Below, piece by piece: positions 1 through 5,139 of a stretch of DNA of 5,139 bases. How positions within the stretch are numbered: position 1 is the first letter of the stretch; each line of letters starts with the position of its first letter. This DNA comes from Hungatella sp. UBA5982 (lineage in GTDB: Bacteria > Bacillota > Clostridia > Lachnospirales > Lachnospiraceae). The translations under genes were made by a program, and so were the position numbers. The DNA is taken from contig DJBG01000117.1 of the NCBI GenBank assembly GCA_002429965.1, positions 50,293-55,431 of the forward strand, in the 5' to 3' direction. The notes beneath the pieces are model-generated. The model ran no database searches, was not told the origin of the DNA, and worked only from the letters and a program-made list of their open reading frames with translations.

Positions 1-1262
1 ATTGGAACGGAGAAAATAGATTTGGTTCTTATACTCCTGTGAAAAATACTAATGGATGGTCGGTGAATGTGACCGCTTCGGAATCGGAATTTATGTCCGG
101 TGTTCTAACCTCCATGTTAAACGCTGTCATTTTGGGAGCTGTTTCTCTGATACTTGCGGTTTTAATAATGCTTCGGATTACGGACCGGATCACTAAGCCA
201 ATCGGACAGGTGGTTAATTCCATTGATCAGTTATCCGCCGGAGATTTAAGCATTGAATTGCATATGAAACGCCGTGATGAAATAGGGGGGATCGGGGAAA
301 AGGTAAATGAAATGGCGGGGAAATACAGAGATATCATTTATGATATCTCCGGGTTTTTACAGGAGGTTTCCTGTGGGAACCTTACGGTTCAAAGTAATTG
401 TGAATATCCAGGTGAATTTAACGGAATACGCAGTTCCATGGAAATGATTGCTTCCCGTTTAAATGATACCATATTAAACATCCGTTCCTCTGCAGAGGAG
501 GTTAATTCTGGAGCAGGACAGGTTTCCGGTGCCTCCCAGGCGCTTGCCTCCGGAGCAGCCATGCAGGCGGAAACGGTAGAGGTACTGAATGCTTCCATTG
601 TAAATATTTCGGAAATGACAGAAGATAATTCGGATCATGTACGGAAGGCTTCCGACTATGTAAAGCAATCCGCAACAAGAGTCAGCGCAGGCAACCGGCA
701 CATGCAGAGCCTTCATTCAGCGATGGAAGAGGTAAGCCTGTCTTCTGAGAAGATATCCGGCATCACGAAGATGATTGAGGACATCGCATTTCAGACCAAC
801 ATTCTGGCTTTAAACGCCGCTGTTGAGGCGGCCCGGGCAGGAAGTGCGGGCCAAGGATTTACGGTAGTTGCAGGAGAAGTGCGGAACCTGTCAGCCAAGT
901 CCGCTGATGCGGCAAAACAGACTGCCCGACTGATCGAGAATACGGTAAAGGCGGTATCAGAGGGAAAGAAACGGACGGATGAGACGGCAGGAATCCTAAA
1001 AGAGATCGCAGATAAATCTATTCTTGTAGAACAGGTGATGGAAGAGATTGAGTCAGCTTCTCTGGAACAGGCCAAGGCTATGGAACAGATCCTGGAAGGA
1101 CTCTCCCAGGTATCTGCCGTGGTGCAGTCCAATGCAGCAGCAGCGGAGGAAAGCTCGGCTTCCAGTGAAGAACTGGCAGCACAGGCACAGGCTTTGAGGC
1201 AGGAGGTCGCCAAGTTCAAACTGTTTGAGGAATCTGTTTCCCATGAAGAAAAAGAAAATTAA
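1..1262 (+). CDS. Methyl-accepting chemotaxis protein, 3' part (5' end outside window)
   Basis: This is a transmembrane chemoreceptor that passes ligand signals to the CheA/CheW array. The frame is open from base 3, giving 419 visible residues, so the GTG at 39 is internal. Residues below count from base 3. Residues 1-32 are the end of an extracellular dCache sensor, with the typical Y-x-P-V-x-N-T-N-G-W-S-V ending. Residues 34-57 form a membrane helix and about 58-104 a HAMP domain (R-I-T-K-P-I, then A-G-D-L). Residues 108-156 are a second HAMP-like linker (C-G-N-L, then Y-P-G-E-F). From about 157 on is the long coiled-coil signalling domain. Its hairpin tip at 258-297 is near-canonical (I-A-F-Q-T-N-I-L-A-L-N-A-A, then G-F-T-V-V-A-G-E-V-R-N-L), except that Ser281 stands where AGE is usual. 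The protein ends V-A-K-F-K-L plus a short acidic tail, with no CheR-docking NWETF-type pentapeptide. Relatives have roughly 650-700 residues, so about 250 are missing. The ligand cannot be inferred. The family call is very secure. Confidence 0.95.
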   Translation, partial: WNGENRFGSYTPVKNTNGWSVNVTASESEFMSGVLTSMLNAVILGAVSLILAVLIMLRITDRITKPIGQVVNSIDQLSAGDLSIELHMKRRDEIGGIGEKVNEMAGKYRDIIYDISGFLQEVSCGNLTVQSNCEYPGEFNGIRSSMEMIASRLNDTILNIRSSAEEVNSGAGQVSGASQALASGAAMQAETVEVLNASIVNISEMTEDNSDHVRKASDYVKQSATRVSAGNRHMQSLHSAMEEVSLSSEKISGITKMIEDIAFQTNILALNAAVEAARAGSAGQGFTVVAGEVRNLSAKSADAAKQTARLIENTVKAVSEGKKRTDETAGILKEIADKSILVEQVMEEIESASLEQAKAMEQILEGLSQVSAVVQSNAAAAEESSASSEELAAQAQALRQEVAKFKLFEESVSHEEKEN

Positions 1263-1457
1263 AAAAGGCCAATCCCGGCTCTCTGCGGTGTCATAGGGAC
1301 AATTTTAGTGCTTCCCAGACTGTTTGGCGTGACAGGAATCTATTTTGCACAGCCCGCTGCGGACTTGCTCACCATTCTGGTATGTGTTTTGTCTGTTCGG
1401 CTGATGAAGAAGACTGCAAGCAGAAATATGCTCTGTGAATCCGATCCGCTGGGATGA
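1263..1457 (+). pseudogene. Remnant of the C-terminus of a MATE-family efflux transporter
   Basis: Starting immediately after the chemoreceptor TAA and in the same frame, 64 codons stay open to a TGA at 1455-1457. The translation contains L-P-R-L-F-G-V-T-G-I-Y-F-A-Q-P-A-A-D-L-L-T, followed by a hydrophobic stretch and a basic end (R-L-M-K-K). This matches the last two membrane segments of MATE (multi-antimicrobial extrusion) transporters, where P-x-x-F-G-x-x-G-I/V-W/Y-x-A-Q-P-x-A-D is the usual pattern. A full MATE protein has about 450 residues, so nearly everything upstream is absent. There is no ribosome binding site or convincing start codon, and the fragment could not form a transporter. 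It is most simply the scar of a deletion or replacement that put the chemoreceptor where the rest of the MATE gene used to be. Family recognition rests on motif memory only. Confidence 0.65.
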
Positions 1458-1485
1458 CGATCATAATAAAATGTGTGTCAAATAT

Positions 1486-1523
1486 AATAATCCCTGAGCT
1501 TGTTCATTTGCTCAGGGATTATT
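1486..1523. terminator. Bidirectional intrinsic terminator between convergent genes
   Basis: The arm at 1486-1499 (AATAATCCCTGAGC) pairs perfectly over 14 bp with 1510-1523 (GCTCAGGGATTATT) around a 10-base loop. The outer ends are A/T-rich on both sides, so the transcript in either direction has a GC core followed by a U-rich stretch. It lies between the plus-strand chemoreceptor/MATE remnant and the minus-strand superoxide reductase, where a shared terminator is expected. Confidence 0.85.
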
Positions 1524-1587
1524 TCGTATCTGGTTTGTTTTTCTTAAACTGTCTCTAGGATACCGTGGACTTTGGGGAGTTTTTTCG

Positions 1588-1980
1588 TTACGCCTTTGTT
1601 TTCCAGAACCCATGAAGATTACAGTAGGCGAAAGCGGCCTTTGGAGAATCGCCGTCCTCCAGTGTAAATTGTGCCACCGGTTCACAGTCCGGGCTTAAGC
1701 TTACCCTCATGATGCTTCCTGCCGTTGTCTGTAAGCAGACCCAGGTAATACTGTGATCCTCGGTCATGGGATGGAACGTGCTGCCTACCTTTACGGTCAC
1801 ATGGTTTCCTTCTGTTTCAATGACCGGGACATGCTTTTCTGCGGCTCCGTCCGAGGTATTAGGTTCCAATATTTCAAAAGGCTTCAAGCTGTCCGGAAGT
1901 GCAGCATTGGGAGCTCCGGAGATGGCTTCCAGAATGACGTTATGGTTTTTGTCGGTTAAAAATACAGGCTCGTTTTTCAT
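1588..1980 (-). CDS. Superoxide reductase (desulfoferrodoxin family) lacking the N-terminal iron site
   Basis: This cytoplasmic non-heme iron enzyme of 130 residues reduces superoxide to hydrogen peroxide without making oxygen. The catalytic (center II) domain, from about residue 45 on, is complete. The ligand set of four His and one Cys is His50 (in E-K-H-V-P-V), His70 (F-H-P-M), His76 (E-D-H-S-I), Cys120 and His123 (Y-C-N-L-H-G-F-W). Lys49 of the conserved E-K-H motif is also kept. The N-terminal 40 residues have the length and spacing of a desulforedoxin domain, including the linker E-P-N-T-S-D, but none of its four iron-binding cysteines. Thr9 and Asn12 stand where CxxC is expected and the later CC pair is also gone, so center I cannot bind iron. 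Such center-I-less forms are known as class III superoxide reductases (for example in Treponema). The ATG at 1980 is supported by GGAGG at 1987-1991, six bases upstream. The gene converges on the chemoreceptor and is divergent from the DUF1848 gene. The electron donor is not encoded nearby. Confidence 0.92.
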   Translation of the reverse strand: MKNEPVFLTDKNHNVILEAISGAPNAALPDSLKPFEILEPNTSDGAAEKHVPVIETEGNHVTVKVGSTFHPMTEDHSITWVCLQTTAGSIMRVSLSPDCEPVAQFTLEDGDSPKAAFAYCNLHGFWKTKA

Positions 1981-2100
1981 GGGGATCCTCCAATCAAGAA
2001 TTCTTCTTTTTTATCTCATATTAAAAATGGGTATCATTGCGGGCGCTGATATAAAGCTGCTTCATTTCATTTATCAGAATTCCCATATGATAGCAGAAAC

Positions 2101-2109
2101 ATTATGCCA
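2101..2109 (-). promoter_or_regulatory. Possible extended -10 promoter for the superoxide reductase gene
   Basis: Read on the minus strand this is TGG-CATAAT: a TGn extension followed by a -10 hexamer matching TATAAT at five of six positions. No good -35 hexamer sits at 16-18 bases upstream; TGGTAA is the nearest candidate. It would give an untranslated leader of about 110 bases. This is weak, and other starts closer to the gene cannot be excluded. Confidence 0.28.
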
Positions 2110-2283
2110 ACTTTTTCCATACGGTTACCATGATTTTATTAACGCTACCAGTCTATTCTTCCCGTATCTATACTGATTAAAAAGTTCTCCTGCTCTTTCA
2201 TGAATTTGTGAATATTTAGGAAGGCGTATGCACCGTCCTGAGCGGCTCATTTTTTGAAAATTAAAAAATATGGTTTAAAGCCG

Positions 2284-2312
2284 TTGAAGAGGGCGCATTG
2301 TTGGCTTATAAT
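2284..2312 (+). promoter_or_regulatory. Sigma-70/SigA-type promoter for the DUF1848 gene
   Basis: A -35 hexamer TTGAAG (2284-2289) and a perfect -10 TATAAT (2307-2312) are separated by exactly 17 bases. Transcription would start near 2319, leaving a short leader of about 27 bases that contains the ribosome binding site AGGAG (2332-2336), nine bases before the ATG at 2346. Confidence 0.75.
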
Positions 2313-2345
2313 GGCTTTACTAAGAAGAGACAGGAGTAAGATGAG

Positions 2346-3281
2346 ATGATACTCAGTGTCAGCAGGAGGACCGATATTCCACAATTTTATCCGGATTGGT
2401 TTTTTGACAGGTTAATGGAGGGGTACCTTTACGTAAAAAATCCCATGAACAGTCATCAGATCAGCAGGATCGACCTTTCCCCGGAGCAGGTGGAGCTTAT
2501 AGTATTCTGGACGAAAAACCCGGAACCAATGATGAAACGGATCCGGGAGCTGGGGGACATTCCTTTTTATATCCAATTCACGCTGACTGGATATGGGAAA
2601 GATATTGAACCTGGCCTGCCGGATAAAAGACGTTTGACCGATGTTTTCCGGAATACGGCAGAACAAGTAGGAAAGGACCGTATGGTCTGGCGGTATGATC
2701 CCATATTCCTTAACGGCCGGTACCGGGAGGAATACCATTTGCGGGCCTTTGAGGAAATCGCCAGAGGCGTATGCGGTTTGACGGATAAAGTAGTGATCAG
2801 CTTTCTGGACAAGTATGGGAAAACAGAGCGTAACATGAAGGGAATCCCGGTAGAAGAAATGAATGAGGAAGGGATGAAGAAGCTGGCTGGAAGGTTGGCT
2901 GGGATCGCTGGGACCTACGGACTCAGGATAGAAGCGTGTGCGGAAAAAACAAACTTAAGCTCTGTAGGAGTTTCCCGGGGAAGCTGCATTGATCCCGTTA
3001 TGGCGGAACATTTAATAGGCGGTCCTGTATGCCGGAGGAAGGATAAAAACCAAAGAATGGAATGCGGATGCCTGGAAAGCGTTGAAGTGGGAACCTATGA
3101 CACCTGCCTGTCCGGGTGCAGGTATTGCTATGCCAATGACAGCGTGGAGGCGGTGAAGAGAAAGAGTACTTTATATGATGTGCATAGCCCTCTGCTTTGC
3201 GGAAAGGTGGAAGAAGGAGACAGGATCACACAGCGGAAAGCAAAACCAGTCCGGGAGGACCCGACTCTTCCTTTTCTGTGA
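2346..3281 (+). CDS. DUF1848 family protein, probable iron-sulfur protein
   Basis: This 311-residue soluble protein has no signal peptide or membrane segment. It shows the DUF1848 pattern: an opening of M-I-L-S-V-S-R-R-T-D-I-P, then V-K-N-P-M-N (30-35), a conserved F-W-T-K-N-P (54-59), Q-F-T-L-T-G-Y (77-83), and W-R-Y-D-P-I (115-120). The C-terminal third is cysteine-rich. Cys214, Cys229, Cys240 and Cys242 are followed by Cys254, Cys258 and Cys261 in C-x3-C-x2-C-Y-A-N. That CX3CX2C spacing is the one radical SAM enzymes use for a 4Fe-4S cluster, but here it lies near the C-terminus and not near the start, so a standard radical SAM assignment is not justified. Iron-sulfur binding is inferred from the cysteines; the reaction is unknown to me. 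The length is full for the family. The ATG at 2346 has AGGAG at 2332-2336; an ATG at 2341 is out of frame. It is transcribed alone from its own promoter, with no clear terminator after it. The family call is firm, the function open. Confidence 0.88.
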   Translation: MILSVSRRTDIPQFYPDWFFDRLMEGYLYVKNPMNSHQISRIDLSPEQVELIVFWTKNPEPMMKRIRELGDIPFYIQFTLTGYGKDIEPGLPDKRRLTDVFRNTAEQVGKDRMVWRYDPIFLNGRYREEYHLRAFEEIARGVCGLTDKVVISFLDKYGKTERNMKGIPVEEMNEEGMKKLAGRLAGIAGTYGLRIEACAEKTNLSSVGVSRGSCIDPVMAEHLIGGPVCRRKDKNQRMECGCLESVEVGTYDTCLSGCRYCYANDSVEAVKRKSTLYDVHSPLLCGKVEEGDRITQRKAKPVREDPTLPFL

Positions 3282-3333
3282 CCAGGATTATTTCTTATTA
3301 TAATCATATAGCTTTTATTGCCTGAGATGCAAG

Positions 3334-3359
3334 TGCCGGCCATAGCGACATGGCTGGCA
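3334..3359. repeat. Inverted repeat with 10-bp stem in the gap before the metallo-beta-lactamase-fold gene
   Basis: TGCCGGCCAT (3334-3343) can pair with ATGGCTGGCA (3350-3359) through nine Watson-Crick pairs and one G-U, around a six-base loop. It is GC-rich in an otherwise AT-rich gap. No U-run follows on either strand, so it is not a standard intrinsic terminator. It may be an RNA structure at the 3' end of the DUF1848 transcript or an operator-like palindrome; its role is unknown. Confidence 0.5.
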
Positions 3360-3467
3360 GGGGATAAAGCCTTTCTCCTGAGAATACAAAGGCAGGAGAT
3401 AACAGCATAGGAAATGGGCAGCCATCCACTAGTTTATAAAAATGTGTGGAAAGTATGGTGAGAAATC

Positions 3468-3476
3468 TGGTATAAT
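3468..3476 (+). promoter_or_regulatory. Extended -10 promoter for the metallo-beta-lactamase-fold gene
   Basis: TGG-TATAAT combines a TGn extension with a perfect -10 hexamer (3471-3476). The -35 region is poor (GGAAAG or GTGGAA at roughly the right distance), which is common for extended -10 promoters. Transcription would start near 3483 and leave a leader of about 75 bases. A second TATAAT at 3299-3304 lacks the extension and a good -35. Confidence 0.55.
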
Positions 3477-3543
3477 TTTTTAATATATAAAAGCTGATAC
3501 GAAGCAAATTTATATATCCACAATATATGGATTTTTACTGATT

Positions 3544-3548
3544 GGAGG
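3544..3548 (+). promoter_or_regulatory. Ribosome binding site that fixes the start of the metallo-beta-lactamase-fold gene
   Basis: GGAGG lies eight bases before the ATG at 3557. An in-frame TTG at 3542 overlaps this site and so cannot be the start it serves. The correct start is therefore ATG 3557, not TTG 3542. Confidence 0.88.
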
Positions 3549-3556
3549 TTTCACAA

Positions 3557-4438
3557 ATGTATGAGTTAAATCAGGTTAGTACAAATTGCTATTACGTTCA
3601 AAGTCCGGCAAAGATTGGCATTGTTAAGCTTAATGATCTGGATGTATGCCTTATTGACAGTGGGAGTGATAAGGATGCAGGGCGAAAAGTCAGGCAGATA
3701 CTGGATGCCAATGGCTGGCGGCTGACAGCAATATATATTACTCATTCAAATGCCGACCATATCGGCGGTAATAAGTATTTGCAGAATCAAACCGGATGCA
3801 AAATTTATGCTCCAGGTATTGAATGTGACTTTACAAATCATACGCTTCTTGAACCGTCTTTTTTGTATGGCGGGTTCCCTCCAAAGGACTTGCGGCACAA
3901 ATTCTTAATGGCGCAGGAGAGCAGCGCAGAATATCTTACTGATGATGTTCTTCCAAAGGGCATGAGTGTCATTCATCTTCCCGGCCATTTCTTTGATATG
4001 GTGGGTTATAGAGATATGGATGACGTTGTTTATTTGGCAGACTGCTTATCAAGCAAAGAGACGCTGGAAAAATATCAAATCGGGTTTATCTATGATGTAT
4101 CTGCTTACCTTGAAACCCTGGAGATGGTGAAGACCCTAAAAGCAAAGGTTTTTGTACCTGCCCACGCAGAAGTGACAGACAACATCGCCCCACTGGCTCA
4201 GATTAACATTGACAAGGTTTATGAAATAGCAGAAAAGATACTTGATATTTGTAAGAATCCGATTATCTTTGAAAAGGTTTTACAGCAGCTTTTCATTGAT
4301 TATGGCCTGGATATGAACTTTGAGCAATATGTGCTTGTTGGAAGTACCGTTCGTTCCTATCTTTCCTGGCTAAAGGATACGGGGCGGATTGCAGTAATTT
4401 TCGAACACGGACAACTGCTTTGGAAAACAATCGAGTAA
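3557..4438 (+). CDS. Metallo-beta-lactamase-fold hydrolase with Asn-substituted metal motif
   Basis: This is a cytoplasmic protein of 293 residues with no signal peptide. The metallo-beta-lactamase fold occupies about residues 5-205. It has the N-terminal strand C-L-I-D-S-G-S (31-37), the metal motif T-H-S-N-A-D-H-I-G-G (62-71), the third-motif histidine His144 in L-P-G-H, the bridging Asp162 in Y-L-A-D-C, and the terminal His203 in V-P-A-H. The usual HxHxDH reads His63-x-Asn65-x-Asp67-His68, so one histidine of metal site 1 is replaced by Asn, while the other ligands are intact. After about residue 215 a helical segment of some 75 residues ending in L-L-W-K resembles the winged-helix-like tail of LACTB2/glyoxalase II-like relatives; this is inferred from its composition and pattern. 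The substrate cannot be told from sequence; this fold includes thioesterases, glyoxalase II-like enzymes and nucleases. The isochorismatase-like gene follows 111 bases later on the same strand and may be co-transcribed. Confidence 0.88.
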   Translation: MYELNQVSTNCYYVQSPAKIGIVKLNDLDVCLIDSGSDKDAGRKVRQILDANGWRLTAIYITHSNADHIGGNKYLQNQTGCKIYAPGIECDFTNHTLLEPSFLYGGFPPKDLRHKFLMAQESSAEYLTDDVLPKGMSVIHLPGHFFDMVGYRDMDDVVYLADCLSSKETLEKYQIGFIYDVSAYLETLEMVKTLKAKVFVPAHAEVTDNIAPLAQINIDKVYEIAEKILDICKNPIIFEKVLQQLFIDYGLDMNFEQYVLVGSTVRSYLSWLKDTGRIAVIFEHGQLLWKTIE

Positions 4439-4549
4439 ACAGCCTTATCTAAATTATTGCAGATTATGTGCAATCACTTCTGCAGGCGAATGATTACAAA
4501 CCTACAGGAAGTTTATCTTATGTTCAATATATAAGTAGGAGGCATTAAA

Positions 4550-5062
4550 ATGGTACTGTTGGTAGTGGATACACAGGATATGATTGTCACAGATGAACTT
4601 TTTCAATATGAAACATTTGTCAATAACCTAAAACAATTACTGCGCTTAGCAAGAAACAATGGCGTAGAGATTATTTATGTACGTCACGATGATGGTTTTG
4701 AGCTGACCAAGGGTGTAAAGGGATTTGAAATATTTGAGCAGTTTTCGCCAATGAATGACGAGAGAATATTTGATAAACATTTTAACAGTGCGTTTAGGGA
4801 TACGGGTTTATCTGAATATTTACGCTCTAAAAACGAAAATACCATTATGATTGCAGGTTTACAAACCGATTATTGTTTGGATGCAACGATAAAGTGTGGT
4901 TTTGAACATGGATTTGAAATGATAGTTCCGGCTTATTGCAATACAACTGTTGATAATGAGTATATGACCGCGGAGCAGTCATACAAATATTATAATGAAA
5001 AAATGTGGAATGTGAGATATTCAAAGTGTGTAAGTCTTGAGCAGGCATGTGATATGTTTTGA
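4550..5062 (+). CDS. Isochorismatase-like cysteine hydrolase
   Basis: This compact 170-residue cytoplasmic protein belongs to the isochorismatase-like (cysteine hydrolase) superfamily, which includes nicotinamidases, N-carbamoylsarcosine amidases and others of unknown substrate. The Asp-Lys-Cys triad is visible: Asp7 in L-L-V-V-D-T-Q, Lys76 in F-D-K-H-F-N-S-A-F, and the nucleophile Cys109 in G-L-Q-T-D-Y-C-L-D-A-T, with the usual residues before the active cysteine. The length is normal for the small members. The metal-binding D-x-H motif of nicotinamidases is not evident, so nicotinamidase is not favoured; true isochorismatase is also unlikely, as no siderophore genes are nearby. The start is clear: AGGAGG at 4537-4542 lies seven bases before ATG 4550. 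The gene is AT-rich compared with the DUF1848 gene. It may share a transcript with the upstream metallo-beta-lactamase-fold gene. The superfamily is certain, the substrate unknown. Confidence 0.9.
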   Translation: MVLLVVDTQDMIVTDELFQYETFVNNLKQLLRLARNNGVEIIYVRHDDGFELTKGVKGFEIFEQFSPMNDERIFDKHFNSAFRDTGLSEYLRSKNENTIMIAGLQTDYCLDATIKCGFEHGFEMIVPAYCNTTVDNEYMTAEQSYKYYNEKMWNVRYSKCVSLEQACDMF

Positions 5063-5139
5063 TCTGCAAATCTTGGAAACGTACGTTCTGGTTTTGAGAA
5101 TGGAAAGATGAGTGAGATTTTATTGAGAATTATGTTTTT

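Larger units (their letters stand above)
1981..2345. other. Intergenic region between divergent superoxide reductase and DUF1848 genes
   Basis: These 365 bases hold no convincing gene. Open frames running through them lack ribosome binding sites, and the longest plus-strand one is mostly the antisense of the superoxide reductase gene. The region contains the superoxide reductase ribosome binding site (1987-1991, minus), a weak extended -10 on the minus strand (2101-2109), and a good promoter and ribosome binding site for the DUF1848 gene at the right end. I looked for Fur- or PerR-like palindromes and found none that match well. Confidence 0.6.

Noticed and set aside
791..1219. Minus-strand open frame of 142 codons within the chemoreceptor
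   Set aside because: It is antisense to a canonical chemoreceptor signalling domain; the Ser/Ala-rich translation is the mirror of the coiled coil's codons.
1766..2176. Plus-strand open frame of 136 codons overlapping the superoxide reductase gene
   Set aside because: It is mainly antisense to a firmly identified gene, has no ribosome binding site, and its translation matches no family I know.
2235..2256. TGAG-CGG-CTCA followed by six T upstream of the DUF1848 promoter
   Set aside because: A four-base-pair stem with a three-base loop is too weak for a terminator, and no plus-strand gene precedes it.
3327..3410. Plus-strand 27-codon open frame in the gap after the DUF1848 gene
   Set aside because: No ribosome binding site precedes the ATG, and the peptide has no recognisable motif.
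3304..3507. Minus-strand 67-codon open frame in the same gap
   Set aside because: No ribosome binding site, an unrecognisable translation, and it runs across the probable promoter of the next gene.
3516..3537. Terminator-like hairpin ATCCA/TGGAT followed by five T just before the metallo-beta-lactamase-fold gene
   Set aside because: The stem is only five base pairs in a very AT-rich stretch and lies right before the ribosome binding site; it is too weak to call an attenuator.
4456..4474. Perfect 6-bp inverted repeat ATTGCA/TGCAAT between the last two genes
   Set aside because: Short and AT-rich with no U-run, so it is not a terminator; it could be a chance palindrome.
5063..5139. Search for a gene start or terminator in the right-hand tail
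   Set aside because: No start codon with a ribosome binding site and no stable stem followed by a T-run is visible in these 77 bases.

Overview
The window looks like chromosomal DNA from an anaerobic, low-to-moderate GC Gram-positive bacterium of the Clostridia, most likely a Lachnospiraceae (Lacrimispora or Clostridium saccharolyticum-like). This is inferred from strong GGAGG-type ribosome binding sites, a dCache-type chemoreceptor, a superoxide reductase rather than superoxide dismutase, and a DUF1848 protein. No marker gene in the window proves the assignment.

Layout. The left edge (1-1262) holds the 3' two thirds of a methyl-accepting chemotaxis protein on the plus strand. Its true start lies outside the window, because the reading frame is open from base 3. 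Directly after its stop, in the same frame, is a roughly 64-codon remnant of the C-terminus of a MATE-family efflux transporter (1263-1457) with no body and no start signal. A perfect 14-bp stem (1486-1523) then forms a bidirectional terminator facing a convergent superoxide reductase gene (1588-1980, minus). That protein keeps all five catalytic iron ligands but has lost the N-terminal rubredoxin-like iron site. A 365-base region between divergent genes (1981-2345) carries a good plus-strand sigma-70 promoter and a weak minus-strand one. Then come a DUF1848 protein rich in cysteines (2346-3281), a leader-like gap with inverted repeats and an extended -10 promoter (3282-3556), a metallo-beta-lactamase-fold hydrolase (3557-4438), and an isochorismatase-like cysteine hydrolase (4550-5062). 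The last 77 bases (5063-5139) show no recognisable feature.

How the genes relate. The window is several independent transcription units, not one pathway. The superoxide reductase and DUF1848 genes diverge from a shared upstream region. The metallo-beta-lactamase-fold and isochorismatase-like genes point the same way, 111 bases apart with no obvious terminator between them, and may be co-transcribed. That right-hand part is more AT-rich than the DUF1848 gene, which hints at a different origin. I see no CRISPR array, tRNA, rRNA, insertion sequence, or clear defence or biosynthetic system. The more unusual points are the degenerate superoxide reductase, the MATE remnant, the Asn-substituted metal motif of the metallo-beta-lactamase-fold protein, and the seven-cysteine C-terminus of the DUF1848 protein.
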